The notes: a model not told the origin generated them from the letters alone. Positions 16,968 through 26,046 are shown, counted from the first letter of the stretch. The stretch: 64,000 nucleotides of DNA from DATFDN01 sp963756545 (GCA_963756545.1 CAVWNY010000003.1:124001-188000), one strand, 5' to 3'. Numbers and translations are program-made.

Positions 16968-18142
16968 GCCGTCTCGGTGAACAGCTCGCGCCCGATCAGC
17001 ATCCGGCGGATCTCGCTGGTGCCCGCACCGATTTCGTACAGTTTCGCGTCGCGCAGCAGCCGCCCCGTCGGATAGTCGTTGATGTAGCCGTTGCCGCCCA
17101 GGCATTGGATCGCCTCCAACGCCATCCAGGTCGCCTTCTCGGCCGCATAGAGGATCGCGCCGGCGGCATCCTTGCGGGCGGTCTGGCCGCGATCGCAGGC
17201 GCGCGCCACCGCGTATACGTAAGCCTTGCACGCGTTCATGGTGGTGTACATGTCGGCGAGCTTGCCCTGCATGAGCTGGAACTCCCCGATCGCCTGGCCG
17301 AACTGCCGGCGGTCGTGGATGTAGGGCACCACCGCGTCCATGCAGGCCTGCATGATGCCGAGCGGTCCCGCGGCGAGCACCGCGCGCTCGTAGTCGAGCC
17401 CGCTCATCAGCACGCGCACGCCCTCGTTCACACGTCCGAGCACGTTCTCCTCCGGCACCTCGCAATCCTGGAACACCAGTTCGCACGTGTTCGATCCGCG
17501 CATTCCGAGCTTGTCGAGCTTCTGGGCGGTGGAGAACCCCTGGAAATCCTTCTCGACCAAGAAGGCCGTGATGCCGCGCGACCCGGCTTCGGGATCGGTC
17601 TTGGCGTAGATCACCAGCACGTCGGCGTCCGGGCCGTTGGTGATCCACATCTTGTTGCCGTTCAGCACGTAGCGGTCGCCGCGCTTCTCGACGCGCGTGC
17701 GCATCCCCACCACGTCCGACCCAGCCCCCGGTTCGCTCATCGCCAACGCGCCGACATGCTCGCCGGAGATCAGCCGGGGAAGATAGCGCCGCTTCTGCGC
17801 CTCGGTCCCGTTGCGGCTGATCTGGTTCACGCAAAGCTGCGAATGCGCGCCGTAGGACAGACCGACCGAGGCGGAGGCGCGGCTGATCTCCTCCACCGCG
17901 ACGACGTGTTCGAGATAGCCCATGCCCGCGCCGCCGTACTCCTCCGCGGCGGTGATCCCGAGCAGGCCCATGTCGCCGAACTTGCGCCAGAGGTCCATCG
18001 GGAACGCATTATCGCGGTCGATCGCGGCGGCACGCGGCGCGATCTGGTCGGCGGCGAACGCCTCGACCTGGCCGCGCAGCATGTCGACGGTCTCGCCGAG
18101 GTTGAAGTCGAGACCGGGGAGACGGTTGGGAAGCGAGGCCAT
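16964..18142 (-). CDS. ivd: Isovaleryl-CoA dehydrogenase
   Basis: A 392-aa flavoprotein of leucine degradation that oxidises isovaleryl-CoA to 3-methylcrotonyl-CoA. ALAMSEPGAGSDVVGMRTR and WITNGPDADVLVIYAKTDP are acyl-CoA dehydrogenase signatures. MSGLDYERAVLAAGPLG carries the catalytic Glu in the isovaleryl-specific place (helix G), and the usual C-terminal Glu position reads YEIGAGTSEIRR, as in this subfamily. AGGAGG lies 8 bases before ATG 18142. MCC carboxylase genes are not in the window. Confidence 0.93.
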   Translation of the reverse strand: MASLPNRLPGLDFNLGETVDMLRGQVEAFAADQIAPRAAAIDRDNAFPMDLWRKFGDMGLLGITAAEEYGGAGMGYLEHVVAVEEISRASASVGLSYGAHSQLCVNQISRNGTEAQKRRYLPRLISGEHVGALAMSEPGAGSDVVGMRTRVEKRGDRYVLNGNKMWITNGPDADVLVIYAKTDPEAGSRGITAFLVEKDFQGFSTAQKLDKLGMRGSNTCELVFQDCEVPEENVLGRVNEGVRVLMSGLDYERAVLAAGPLGIMQACMDAVVPYIHDRRQFGQAIGEFQLMQGKLADMYTTMNACKAYVYAVARACDRGQTARKDAAGAILYAAEKATWMALEAIQCLGGNGYINDYPTGRLLRDAKLYEIGAGTSEIRRMLIGRELFTETA

Positions 18143-18294
18143 GTTTGGTCCTCCTGGTACAAACGGAAGCGTTGTCGGGAAACGCCGGGTGGTCAATCCG
18201 CGAAGATGTCGCGAAGCCGCGAAAGCGCCGCCGCAGCTTCCGCGGGGAGCGCCCCGCATCGAGGCGCTCCTTGCCAGCGACCCCCGTCCGGCCG

Positions 18295-18671
18295 TACGTC
18301 ATCCGGCCGCCCCGCGCCGGCGACATCGGACGGGTGGTCGCCCGCCACGGCGCGGTCTACGCGGAGGAATATGGTTTCGACAGCCGCGCTCGGCCTTCCT
18401 GGTCCGCGCCTCCGACGACCTCGCGAAGCTGCGGCTGCTGATCGTCGAGCCCGCGGCGCGCGGGCAGGGGATCGGGCGGCGGTTGGTGGAGGAGTGCCTG
18501 GCCTTCGCCCGCATCGCCGGGTATCACCGTGTCACGCTCTGGACAAACGACGTGCTGACCGCCGCCCGCCGCATCTATCAGCAGGCCGGCTTCCGGCTGA
18601 AGCACAGCAGGCCTCACCGGGACTTCGGCCCTCTCCTCGTGGGCGAGGACTGGGATCTGGACCTGCGCTGA
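18295..18671 (+). pseudogene. GNAT acetyltransferase, internally deleted and frameshifted
   Basis: The first frame encodes YVIRPPRAGDIGRVVARHGA then VYAEEYGFDS, the N-terminal strand and helix of a MarR-linked type GNAT enzyme. Near 18385 the reading moves to another frame with SAFLVRASDDLAKLRLLIVE, PAARGQGIGRRLVEECLAFA (the acetyl-CoA loop) and LTAARRIYQQAGFRLKHSRP. About 40 residues expected between these parts are missing, so this is a true deletion rather than a single-base error. No start codon is apparent. Confidence 0.75.
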
Positions 18672-18725
18672 CTTGAGGCGGTTTCGGGTGTAAGGTTTGG
18701 CAACCTGCATCGGGAGATGGCGTCC

Positions 18726-20420
18726 ATGACCACCGAGACTTTGAGCTACGCCCATGGCGCTTCCGACGTTGCGCTGCTCGGCGAGACGATCGGGGCGAAT
18801 TTCGATCGCACGGTCGAACGTTGGGGCGATCGGCCGGGGTTAATCGTGCGCCAGCAGGGGATACGCTGGTCATACCGGGAGTTGGCCGAGCGGGTGGACG
18901 CGTTCGCCGCCGGTCTGCTGGCGCTCGGCCTGACGCGCGGGGACCGCGTCGGAATCTGGTCGCCCAACAACGCCGAATGGGTCATCACCCAGTTCGCCAC
19001 CGCCAAGGCCGGGCTGATCCTGGTCAACATCAATCCCGCGTATCGGCTGTCCGAGTTGGAGTACGCGCTGAACAAGGCCGGCTGCCGCGCGCTCGTCACC
19101 GCGACCGCGTTCAAGACCAGCGACTATATCGGCATGGTCAACACTCTGGCGCCGGAACTGCGGACCTCCGAGCCGGGGCGGCTGCATGCGGCGCGGCTGC
19201 CGCACCTTGAGGCCGTCATCCAGATCGGCGAGACGCACGCCCCCGGCGCGCTCGCCTTCAGCGCCGTGCTCGGGATGGGCTTCGGCCCGGAGCGCGAGCT
19301 TTTGGCGGTGCTCTCGGGCGGGCTGCAATTCGACGATCCGATCAACATCCAGTTCACCTCTGGCACCACCGGGATGCCGAAGGGCGCGACGCTCACGCAC
19401 CATAACATCCTCAACAACGGATATTTCTGCGGTGAGGGCTTTCGGCTCACGCCGGACGATCGCTTGTGCGTCCCGGTGCCGATGTATCATTGCTTCGGCA
19501 TGGTGATCGGTGTGCTCTCATGCGTCACCCACGGCGCGGCGATCGTGTTTCCCGGCGAGGGGTTCGATCCACTAACGACCCTGCAAACCGTCGCCGAGGA
19601 ACGTTGCACCGGGCTCCTGGGCGTGCCCACGATGTTCATTTCCCAGATGGACCATCCGGAGTTCGCGCGATTCGACCTGACCTCGCTCCGCACCGGCATG
19701 ATGGCGGGCGCGCCCTGCCCGATCGAGGTCATGCGCCGGGCCATATCCCAGATGCACCTCTCGGAGATCACCATCGGGTACGGCATGACGGAAACCAGCC
19801 CGGTCAGCACCCAGACGCTGATCGGGGATTCCCTCGACCGTCAGGTCAGCACCGTGGGACGCGTCTTTCCCCATGTGGAGGTGAAGATCATCGATGCCGA
19901 AGGCCGCATCGTTCCGCGCGGCTCATCCGGCGAATTCTGCACGCGCGGCTATTCCGTGATGCTCGGGTACTGGGAGGATGACGCGCGCACCGCCGAGGCA
20001 ATCGACAAGGGGCGCTGGATGCACACCGGCGACCTCGCGGTGATGGATTCCGACGGCTACATGAAGATTGTCGGACGCATCAAGGACATGATCATCCGTG
20101 GCGGCGAGAACGTCTATCCGCGCGAGGTCGAGGAATTCCTGTACCGCCATCCGAAGATCCAGGACGTGCAGGTGTTCGGCGTGCCCGATCCGCGCTTCGG
20201 CGAGGAGATCGCCGCGTGGGTCAAGGTCCGGTCGGGCGAGACTGTGACGGCCGACGAGGTGCGCGCGTTCTGCGACGGGCAGATCGCCCACTACAAGGTC
20301 CCGCGCCACATTCGTTTCGTGGACGAGTTCCCTATGACCGTCACCGGCAAGGTGCAAAAGTTCATCATGCGGGCGCAGACGGCGGAAGAGCTTGGGGTAA
20401 CTGAGACGGCGACCGCGTGA
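18726..20420 (+). CDS. AMP-binding acyl-CoA synthetase
   Basis: A 564-aa ATP-dependent acyl-CoA synthetase. INIQFTSGTTGMPKGATLTH holds the adenylate loop, GYGMTETSPV the TETS-type motif, WMHTGDLAVMDSDGYMKIVG the hinge, and MTVTGKVQKFIM the catalytic Lys. I prefer ATG 18726 because GGGAG (18712-18716) is 9 bases away; ATG 18717 would abut it. Proximity to isovaleryl-CoA dehydrogenase (divergent) suggests short or branched acyl substrates. Confidence 0.92.
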   Translation: MTTETLSYAHGASDVALLGETIGANFDRTVERWGDRPGLIVRQQGIRWSYRELAERVDAFAAGLLALGLTRGDRVGIWSPNNAEWVITQFATAKAGLILVNINPAYRLSELEYALNKAGCRALVTATAFKTSDYIGMVNTLAPELRTSEPGRLHAARLPHLEAVIQIGETHAPGALAFSAVLGMGFGPERELLAVLSGGLQFDDPINIQFTSGTTGMPKGATLTHHNILNNGYFCGEGFRLTPDDRLCVPVPMYHCFGMVIGVLSCVTHGAAIVFPGEGFDPLTTLQTVAEERCTGLLGVPTMFISQMDHPEFARFDLTSLRTGMMAGAPCPIEVMRRAISQMHLSEITIGYGMTETSPVSTQTLIGDSLDRQVSTVGRVFPHVEVKIIDAEGRIVPRGSSGEFCTRGYSVMLGYWEDDARTAEAIDKGRWMHTGDLAVMDSDGYMKIVGRIKDMIIRGGENVYPREVEEFLYRHPKIQDVQVFGVPDPRFGEEIAAWVKVRSGETVTADEVRAFCDGQIAHYKVPRHIRFVDEFPMTVTGKVQKFIMRAQTAEELGVTETATA

Positions 20421-20459
20421 CCCTGGCGAACTGCCGCCAACGCCAAGCGTTGACGGCCC

Positions 20460-20624
20460 ATGCCCGATCCCGTCCCCCCTCCCGACCTGATTCCGCAGCC
20501 GGCGCCCTCCGAGCAGCCCCCCGCTCCTCCGGCCGAGACGCCGTCGCACACCCCCGACACCAGCCCCGCGCCGCCACCGGCCGAGGTGCCGTCTCCCGGC
20601 CCCGCGCAGCCGCCCACTGCCTGA
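20460..20624 (+). CDS. Proline-rich 54-aa peptide
   Basis: ATG 20460 opens MPDPVPPPDLIPQPAPSEQP and the product is over 40 percent Pro plus Ala. It lies in the same direction 39 bp after the acyl-CoA synthetase and 49 bp before the FAH-family gene. No good ribosome binding site is visible and there is no domain, so translation is uncertain. Confidence 0.4.
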   Translation: MPDPVPPPDLIPQPAPSEQPPAPPAETPSHTPDTSPAPPPAEVPSPGPAQPPTA

Positions 20625-20673
20625 GCGTCGCCCCGCGTGCTAGGCTCCCGGCGAACACGCACGGGGGAATGAC

Positions 20674-21463
20674 ATGCGCTGGGCCCGGTTCGATCAGAAC
20701 GGCACGCCGACCTACGCGGTGGTTGAAGGGGACGAATTGGTCCCGGTCCGCGGCACTCCCCTGGCGCGGTGGGAACGCACGGCGGAGCGCGTGAAGGTAG
20801 CTGGGGTGACACTGCTGCCGCCGGTGATACCGCCGACCTTCTACGCCTGCGGCATGAACTACGCCGGCCATGTGCGCGCGGTGGCCGAGAAGATCGGTCA
20901 GGCGCCGAACATCCCCACGCAGCCCGACATCGGCTACCGGGCCAACAACGCGCTGATCGGACATGATGCGCCGATCGTCATCCCGCGCGACGCGACCGAG
21001 AAGGTGCAGTACCGAGGGCGAGCTGGTCGTCGTGATCGGGCGCACCTGCAAGCATCTGACACGCGAGGACGCGCTTTCCGCTGTGCTGGGCTACACGATC
21101 GGCAACGACGTCAGCGAACGGAGCTGGCAGAAATCCGATCGCACGCTCTGGCGGGCGAAGAACACCGACACGTTCAAGCCGATGGGTCCCTGGATCGAGA
21201 CTGACGTTCGGTTGGAGGACATGGTTACGAAAATCCGCCTGAACGGCAAGCAGCTCATCGAGTTCCGCACCAACGACATGGTCTTCGGCGTGGTGGATTA
21301 TCTGGTGGCGATGACCAGCTGCCTGACCCTCTATCCCGGCGACATGGTGTGGATGGGCACCGAGGGCGAAACCGCCAACATGAAGCACGGTGACGTCTGC
21401 GAGGTGGAGATCACCGGGATCGGCACGCTGCGGAACCCGGTGGTACGCGAGGGCGCCGGCTGA
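20674..21463 (+). pseudogene. Fumarylacetoacetate hydrolase (FAH) family protein, single-base frameshift
   Basis: Would be 262 aa. Frame one gives FYACGMNYAGHVRAVAEKIG and DAPIVIPRDATEKVQY; from about 21013 another frame resumes with EGELVVVIGRTCKHLTREDA, GYTIGNDVSERSWQ, NTDTFKPMGPWI and GDMVWMGTEGETANMKHGDV. These include the metal-binding ExE (EGE) and family signatures. One extra C after CAG TAC explains the shift and, notably, is the same sequence context as the frameshift at 945. FAH enzymes cleave C-C bonds in ring-cleavage products or decarboxylate oxaloacetate. Confidence 0.88.
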
Positions 21464-21472
21464 GGGGCGTTC

Positions 21473-22594
21473 CTACAGCAACACCAGATCATCCCGGTGG
21501 ATCATCTCGTCGCGCCCGCGCCACCCGAGCAGGGTCTCGATCTCATCAGAACGATGTCCCGCTATTCGCTCGGCATCGCCGCTCGCGTAGGCCGACAAGC
21601 CGCGGGCCAGCGCCGTGCCGTCCGGGCCGCGCACCACCACCGGGTCGCCCCGGTCGAACGCGCCCTCCACGCGGCGCACGCCGGCGGGCAGCAGCGAGCT
21701 GCCGGCGGCGAGTGCCCGCGCCGCGCCCGCATCGACCATTAGCGCGCCGAGCGGAGCCAGCGCGCCCGCGATCCATCGCTTGCGCGCCGAGCGCCCTTCC
21801 GGTGCCGCGAGGAACCAGGTGCAGCGTGCGCCGTGGGTCAGCGCGGTCAGCGGCCGGTCGACATGCCCGCGCGCGATCGCCATCGCGCAGCCTGCCTGCG
21901 TCGCGATCCGTGCTGCCACCAGCTTCGTGCGCATTCCGCCCGAGGAATAGCCGGGCGGCGGATCGCCTCCCATCGCCTCGATCGCCGGCGTCAGCGCCGC
22001 CACCACCGCGATATGCCGGGCATCGGGGTCGCGCTTCGGGTCGTCGGTATAGAGCCCGTCGATATCCGACAGCAGGATAAGCTGATCGGCCTGCACCATC
22101 TCGGCGACCCGCGCGGCCAGGCGGTCGTTGTCGCCGAAGCGGATCTCGGCGGTTGCGACGGTGTCGTTCTCGTTAATGACGGGAATGCAGCCCAGCGACA
22201 GCAGCGTGTGCAGCGTGGCGCGCGCGTTCAGGTAACGGCGCCGGTCCTCGGTGTCCTCCGGGGTCAGCAGCAGTTGCGCGGCTATCAGACTCTGCGCCGA
22301 CAGCGCCTCGGTCCAGGCCCGCGCCAGCCTGATCTGCCCGACGGCGGCGGCGGCCTGCTTTTCCTCCAGCCGCAGCCGCCGCTGGGTGAGCTTGAGCGTG
22401 CGCCGCGCCAGGGCGATCGCGCCCGAGGACACTATCATGACCTCGACTCCGCGCTCGTGCAGATCGGCGATGTCGGCGGCGACCCCGGCCAGCCATTCGG
22501 CGCGCGGAATCCCCTGCCTTGCATCGACCAGCAGGGCGCTGCCGATCTTCACCACGACCCGGCGTGCGCCCGCCAAGCCGGGCGGGGCGGTCAC
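21473..22594 (-). CDS. proB: Glutamate 5-kinase
   Basis: A 373-aa first enzyme of proline synthesis. The amino acid kinase domain begins ARRVVVKIGSALLVDARQGI; VSSGAIALARRTL, PVINENDTVATAEIRFGDND and SGGMRTKLVAARIATQAG are the family signatures. A C-terminal PUA domain follows (FDRGDPVVVRGPDGTALARG). The GTG start at 22594 overlaps the obgE stop, a conserved obgE-proB order in Alphaproteobacteria. Confidence 0.95.
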   Translation of the reverse strand: MTAPPGLAGARRVVVKIGSALLVDARQGIPRAEWLAGVAADIADLHERGVEVMIVSSGAIALARRTLKLTQRRLRLEEKQAAAAVGQIRLARAWTEALSAQSLIAAQLLLTPEDTEDRRRYLNARATLHTLLSLGCIPVINENDTVATAEIRFGDNDRLAARVAEMVQADQLILLSDIDGLYTDDPKRDPDARHIAVVAALTPAIEAMGGDPPPGYSSGGMRTKLVAARIATQAGCAMAIARGHVDRPLTALTHGARCTWFLAAPEGRSARKRWIAGALAPLGALMVDAGAARALAAGSSLLPAGVRRVEGAFDRGDPVVVRGPDGTALARGLSAYASGDAERIAGHRSDEIETLLGWRGRDEMIHRDDLVLL

Positions 22595-23598
22595 GCGGCG
22601 CGGTCCCGCCGCGCGGCCCCGATCGCGGTGTGCAGGGCGCGCAGCGCCTCCGGCACGCCCTGGCCGGCAACGCCGGACAGCAGCATCACCGGCCGACCCG
22701 CCGCGCGCCGCAACGCCGCGCGGCGGGTCGATGCCTCGCGCGGGGTCATGGCGTCGGCCTTGTTCAGTGCGATGATCTCGGGCTTGTCGGCGAGACCGCC
22801 GCCATAGGCCGCCAGCTCCGCTCGCACCGTCCGCCACGCGCGTACCACGTCGCCCGCCGCGCCGTCGATCAGGTGCAGCAGCACGGCGCAGCGTTCCACG
22901 TGCCCGAGAAAGCGGTCGCCCAGCCCCGCGCCCTCGTGCGCGCCCTCGATCAGGCCGGGGATGTCGGCCAGCACGAACTCCTCGGCGTCCGTCCGCACGA
23001 CGCCCAACTGCGGATGCAAGGTGGTGAATGGATAGTCCGCGACCTTCGGGCGGGCCGCCGAGACGGCTGCGAGGAAGGTCGATTTGCCGGCATTGGGCAG
23101 CCCGATCAGCCCGGCATCGGCGATCAGCTTCAGCCGCAGCCAGACCCAGCGCTCCTGGCCGGACCAGCCCTTGTCGGCGCGGCGCGGGGCGCGGTTGGTC
23201 GACGTCTTGTAGTGCGCGTTGCCGAACCCGCCATCGCCGCCGCGCAGCAGAACGACCCGCTGACCGGGCATGGCGAGGTCGGCCAGCAGCGTCTCGCGGT
23301 CGTCGTCGAGGATTTGCGTGCCGATCGGAACCTTGATGACGACGTCGTCCGCCCCGGCGCCCGTGCGGTCCGCGCCCGCGCCATTCCCACCCTTCCGGGC
23401 GCGGAAATGCTGGGTGTAGCGGAAGTCGATCAGCGTGTTGAGATTGGCGACGGCCTCGAAGACGACATCCCCGCCCTTGCCGCCGTTGCCGCCGTCCGGG
23501 CCGCCGAATTCCATGAACTTCTCGCGCCGGAAGGCGATCACGCCGTCGCCGCCGTCGCCCGAGCGGAGATAGATCTTGGCCTGATCGAGGAACTTCAT
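22591..23598 (-). CDS. obgE: Obg-family GTPase CgtA/ObgE
   Basis: A 335-aa ribosome-associated GTPase. The glycine-rich Obg domain (MKFLDQAKIYLRSGDGGDGV, GGPDGGNGGKGGDVVF) covers about residues 1-158. The G domain has GLPNAGKST (G1), DIPGLIEGAHEGAGLG (G3) and LNKAD (G4). It follows rpmA and rplU in the same direction, the usual rplU-rpmA-obgE order. The C-terminal extension seen in some homologues is absent. Confidence 0.95.
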   Translation of the reverse strand: MKFLDQAKIYLRSGDGGDGVIAFRREKFMEFGGPDGGNGGKGGDVVFEAVANLNTLIDFRYTQHFRARKGGNGAGADRTGAGADDVVIKVPIGTQILDDDRETLLADLAMPGQRVVLLRGGDGGFGNAHYKTSTNRAPRRADKGWSGQERWVWLRLKLIADAGLIGLPNAGKSTFLAAVSAARPKVADYPFTTLHPQLGVVRTDAEEFVLADIPGLIEGAHEGAGLGDRFLGHVERCAVLLHLIDGAAGDVVRAWRTVRAELAAYGGGLADKPEIIALNKADAMTPREASTRRAALRRAAGRPVMLLSGVAGQGVPEALRALHTAIGAARRDRAA

Positions 23599-23674
23599 TG
23601 CAGTGCCTGAAAACACCAACGGGGGCCGGCTCCCGCCGACCCCCGTGGAAACGCACGCTGGATGGGTCCGGAGC

Positions 23675-23944
23675 CTACTCGGCGGCCGCCGGCGGCTTCA
23701 TGACAGAGACATGCACGCGGCCTTCGGCCTTGCGCTGGAACGCCACCTTGCCATCGACCAGCGCGAATATCGTGTGGTCGCGCCCAAGCCCGACATTCTG
23801 TCCCGGCTTCCATTTCGTGCCGCGCTGGCGGACGATGATGTTGCCGGCGATCACGGTCTCGCCGCCATACTTCTTGATGCCGAGCCGGCGGCCCGCCGTG
23901 TCGCGCCCGTTGCGCGACGAGCCGCCCGCCTTCTTGTGGGCCAT
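23675..23944 (-). CDS. rpmA: 50S ribosomal protein L27
   Basis: An 89-aa ribosomal protein. MAHKKAGGSSRNGRDTAGRR is the characteristic start, whose tail reaches the peptidyl transferase centre. The only gap to rplU is one base, so the two are co-translated. Confidence 0.96.
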   Translation of the reverse strand: MAHKKAGGSSRNGRDTAGRRLGIKKYGGETVIAGNIIVRQRGTKWKPGQNVGLGRDHTIFALVDGKVAFQRKAEGRVHVSVMKPPAAAE

Positions 23945-23945
23945 G

Positions 23946-24461
23946 TCAGGGTTCTCCTTCGGTCGGCGCGACGCCGGATTCGTCCGCCGTCTCGCCCGTC
24001 GGCGCCGGCGACGGGGCGGGCGGCGGGGCTGGGGCCGGTTCCTGGTCGGTCCGGGCAGCGCCGGATTCGTCGGCGGTCTCGCCTTCGCCACTAGTCCGGG
24101 TCGCCGGGGTCGGGTGCGCCGCCGCTTGCGGGCGGAGTTCCGCGCCATTGGCGCCGACGATGTCGGTGACGCGGAGCACGGTCACATGCTGGCGATGGCC
24201 GCCCTTGCGCCGGCTGTTCTGCCGCCGACGCTTCTTGAAGATGATGACCTTGGCGAGTCGGTCCTGCGCGATCACGGTCGCCGTGACGGAGGCGCCCGCC
24301 ACCACCGGGCCGCCCAAGGTCAGCCCGTCCGCGTCGCCGACCGCCAGCACGTCCGTGAAGGTCACGGTCGCGTCGGGCTCGGCTTCGAGCTTCTCCACCT
24401 TCAGCACCGCGTTCGGCGTCACGCGATACTGCTTTCCGCCGGTGCGGATCACTGCGAACAT
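23946..24461 (-). CDS. rplU: 50S ribosomal protein L21 with repeated acidic/Pro-rich tail
   Basis: The first ~105 residues are a standard L21 (MFAVIRTGGKQYRVTPNAVL; KVIIFKKRRRQNSRRKGG; HRQHVTVLRVTDI). Total length is 171, so a tail of about 65 residues is added. Two near-identical units, GETADESGAARTDQEP and GETADESGVAPTEGEP, flank APAPPPAPSPAPT. Alphaproteobacterial L21 often has a variable tail; the internal duplication is specific to this sequence. Confidence 0.95.
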   Translation of the reverse strand: MFAVIRTGGKQYRVTPNAVLKVEKLEAEPDATVTFTDVLAVGDADGLTLGGPVVAGASVTATVIAQDRLAKVIIFKKRRRQNSRRKGGHRQHVTVLRVTDIVGANGAELRPQAAAHPTPATRTSGEGETADESGAARTDQEPAPAPPPAPSPAPTGETADESGVAPTEGEP

Positions 24462-24679
24462 AGAGGCTTCCCAAGGATTGCCGCCGGCCGGCCGTGTCCG
24501 ACCTCCGGGGGAGGGCGCGTGCGTTATAGCGGGGGCGGGCGGGTTGTCAACGCGGGGCGCGCGGATGCGGACAAGCTTCGGCTCCCGTGAAGAGGCCTTC
24601 AGGGCCGCCGCGAGAGGAGGGATCATCATTGAGACATCGTGCGATCGCCAGCCCTTCGGGAGTTGGCCAGCAACCCAAA

Positions 24680-25095
24680 ATGCCGCCGGCCCCCACGGAG
24701 CCGATCTCCGCAATGATCGGGCCGCCGGGTGTCGTCGTGGTGACGATCGACGTGGCTTCTTACCCGATGGTCGGGCAGCACTGGCGAAGTCAGTTGAATG
24801 GAGCGAATGCCCGGAAATGGGGGCGTATTTTTATCGATCCTGATAAGAAAGAGTGCGACCGCCGTCGCGACGACGCCCTGTCCGCGTTCAGGGGGCTTTA
24901 CAGGGGGGAGACGGGAAACAATTGCGATGAATGCCCGGGCGCGATGTTTTATTGGGACGGGCCGGATACCCGGCGCATGTGCAGCCGCTCTGTGCCTACA
25001 ACAATCAGAAGCTGGGCAGGGATCTCAACAGGATCTTGCGAGCGACAATTCCGGGAGACGTCGGATGGTGGCAGGTCCAATTCCGTTTCCGCTAA
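24680..25095 (+). pseudogene. NucA/NucB-like deoxyribonuclease domain, frameshifted
   Basis: About 138 aa if repaired. Frame one gives VVVVTIDVASYPMVGQHWRS, DPDKKECDRRRDDALSAF and NNCDECPGAMFYWDG; losing one base near 24960 moves to AGYPAHVQPLCAYNNQKLGR then DLNRILRATIPGD, stop at 25095. The order YPxxxxH, iD...RR..AL, (C/R)DE.P.A, then N..xG.....(P)DG matches NucA/NucB DNases and related toxin modules. The catalytic Asp-Glu pair survives as CDE. No signal peptide is visible. It may be an orphan toxin fragment; family call is tentative. Confidence 0.42.
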
Positions 25096-25110
25096 TTTTC
25101 TCGCCTATCC

Positions 25111-26046
25111 TCAACCACCCAGCCGCGCCAGCCGCGCCGCCCGTGCCCCGCGCGCGATCGATTGGCTCGCGTCCATATCCGCCAGCACTCGCTCCGCCAC
25201 CGGGTCCGCGCCCGGCGCGAATTCCGCGAGATGCCGCCGCGCGCGGGTCGCGATCTCGGCGGCCAGCAGGCGCAGGCCCAACGCCTCGGCGGCATGCTCG
25301 GCCAGATGTCCCGCATCCAACGCAGCCGCGATCCTGTCCGCGCCTGCTTCCAGCACGGAGGTCAACGCGACCAATCCGCCCAGCGACTGCGCGCCGCCCT
25401 CCAGGCGTGCCTTCGCCAGCTCCCCGACCAGGAACCGGCAGGCGCCGCCCAGGCCCGACAGCCCGACGGCATCCTCCACATCTCGGAACGGCAGCGCCAT
25501 CGCCTCGTAGGCCCCGCTTTCCGGCCCGAGCAGCGCCCCACGCGGTACCACGCAGCCGTCGAGGACCAGCCCGCAATGACGCGACGGGGGCATGGCGCGG
25601 AACGCCTCGGTTTCCTTGATCGCCAGCCCCGGCGTGTCACGCGGGAGGAGGAACGCGCCGTACCGCTTGCGCCCGGCCTCCTCGGCCACGATCGCCAGGA
25701 CGACGAACACGGCGGCGAGTGGCCCGTTGCTGACCCACGCCTTCTCGCCCGTGATGCGCCAGCCCCCCTCAGCCAGCTCGGCGCGCGTCGTCAGATGCTT
25801 TGGATGCGCGCCTACCCCCGGCTCGGAGATGGCAACCGAGGCGAGCGCCCGCCCGGCGGCGATCGGAGCAAGCCAAGCCGCGCGTTGCTCATCGGTGCCG
25901 AACCCGCCGATGAAGAACCGCGCCACCATCTGGCGCCCCGCGAAGGCGCCGCCCACGCCCAGCAGCCCTGTGCGGGCGACCAGCGCGGCCTCGGCGCGGG
26001 CGATGGCGGAATAGCCCGGCTCCGCGCCAAGCCCGACGGCAAGCAA
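25111..26046 (-). CDS. Acyl-CoA dehydrogenase family protein, short at the N-terminus
   Basis: A 311-aa product from TTG 26046; usual family length is 370-400. IGGFGTDEQRAAWLAPIAAG, ASVAISEPGVGAHPKHLTTR and ITGEKAWVSNGPLAAVFVVL are the middle-domain signatures. Upstream the frame stays open through LAGLDDLL but without ATG or GTG, so the start is unsure or the N-terminal helical domain has been lost. The usual catalytic Glu segment is not clear. It lies just downstream of asd. Confidence 0.75.
   Translation of the reverse strand: MLAVGLGAEPGYSAIARAEAALVARTGLLGVGGAFAGRQMVARFFIGGFGTDEQRAAWLAPIAAGRALASVAISEPGVGAHPKHLTTRAELAEGGWRITGEKAWVSNGPLAAVFVVLAIVAEEAGRKRYGAFLLPRDTPGLAIKETEAFRAMPPSRHCGLVLDGCVVPRGALLGPESGAYEAMALPFRDVEDAVGLSGLGGACRFLVGELAKARLEGGAQSLGGLVALTSVLEAGADRIAAALDAGHLAEHAAEALGLRLLAAEIATRARRHLAEFAPGADPVAERVLADMDASQSIARGARAARLARLGG

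Noticed and set aside
16281..17834. Long minus-strand frame through IVD and LutC
   Set aside because: The LUD domain begins at ATG 16967; upstream residues are a shadow of IVD.
21473..23656. Long minus-strand frame joining obgE region and proB
   Set aside because: Only the proB part (from GTG 22594) is real; the rest is obgE in another frame.
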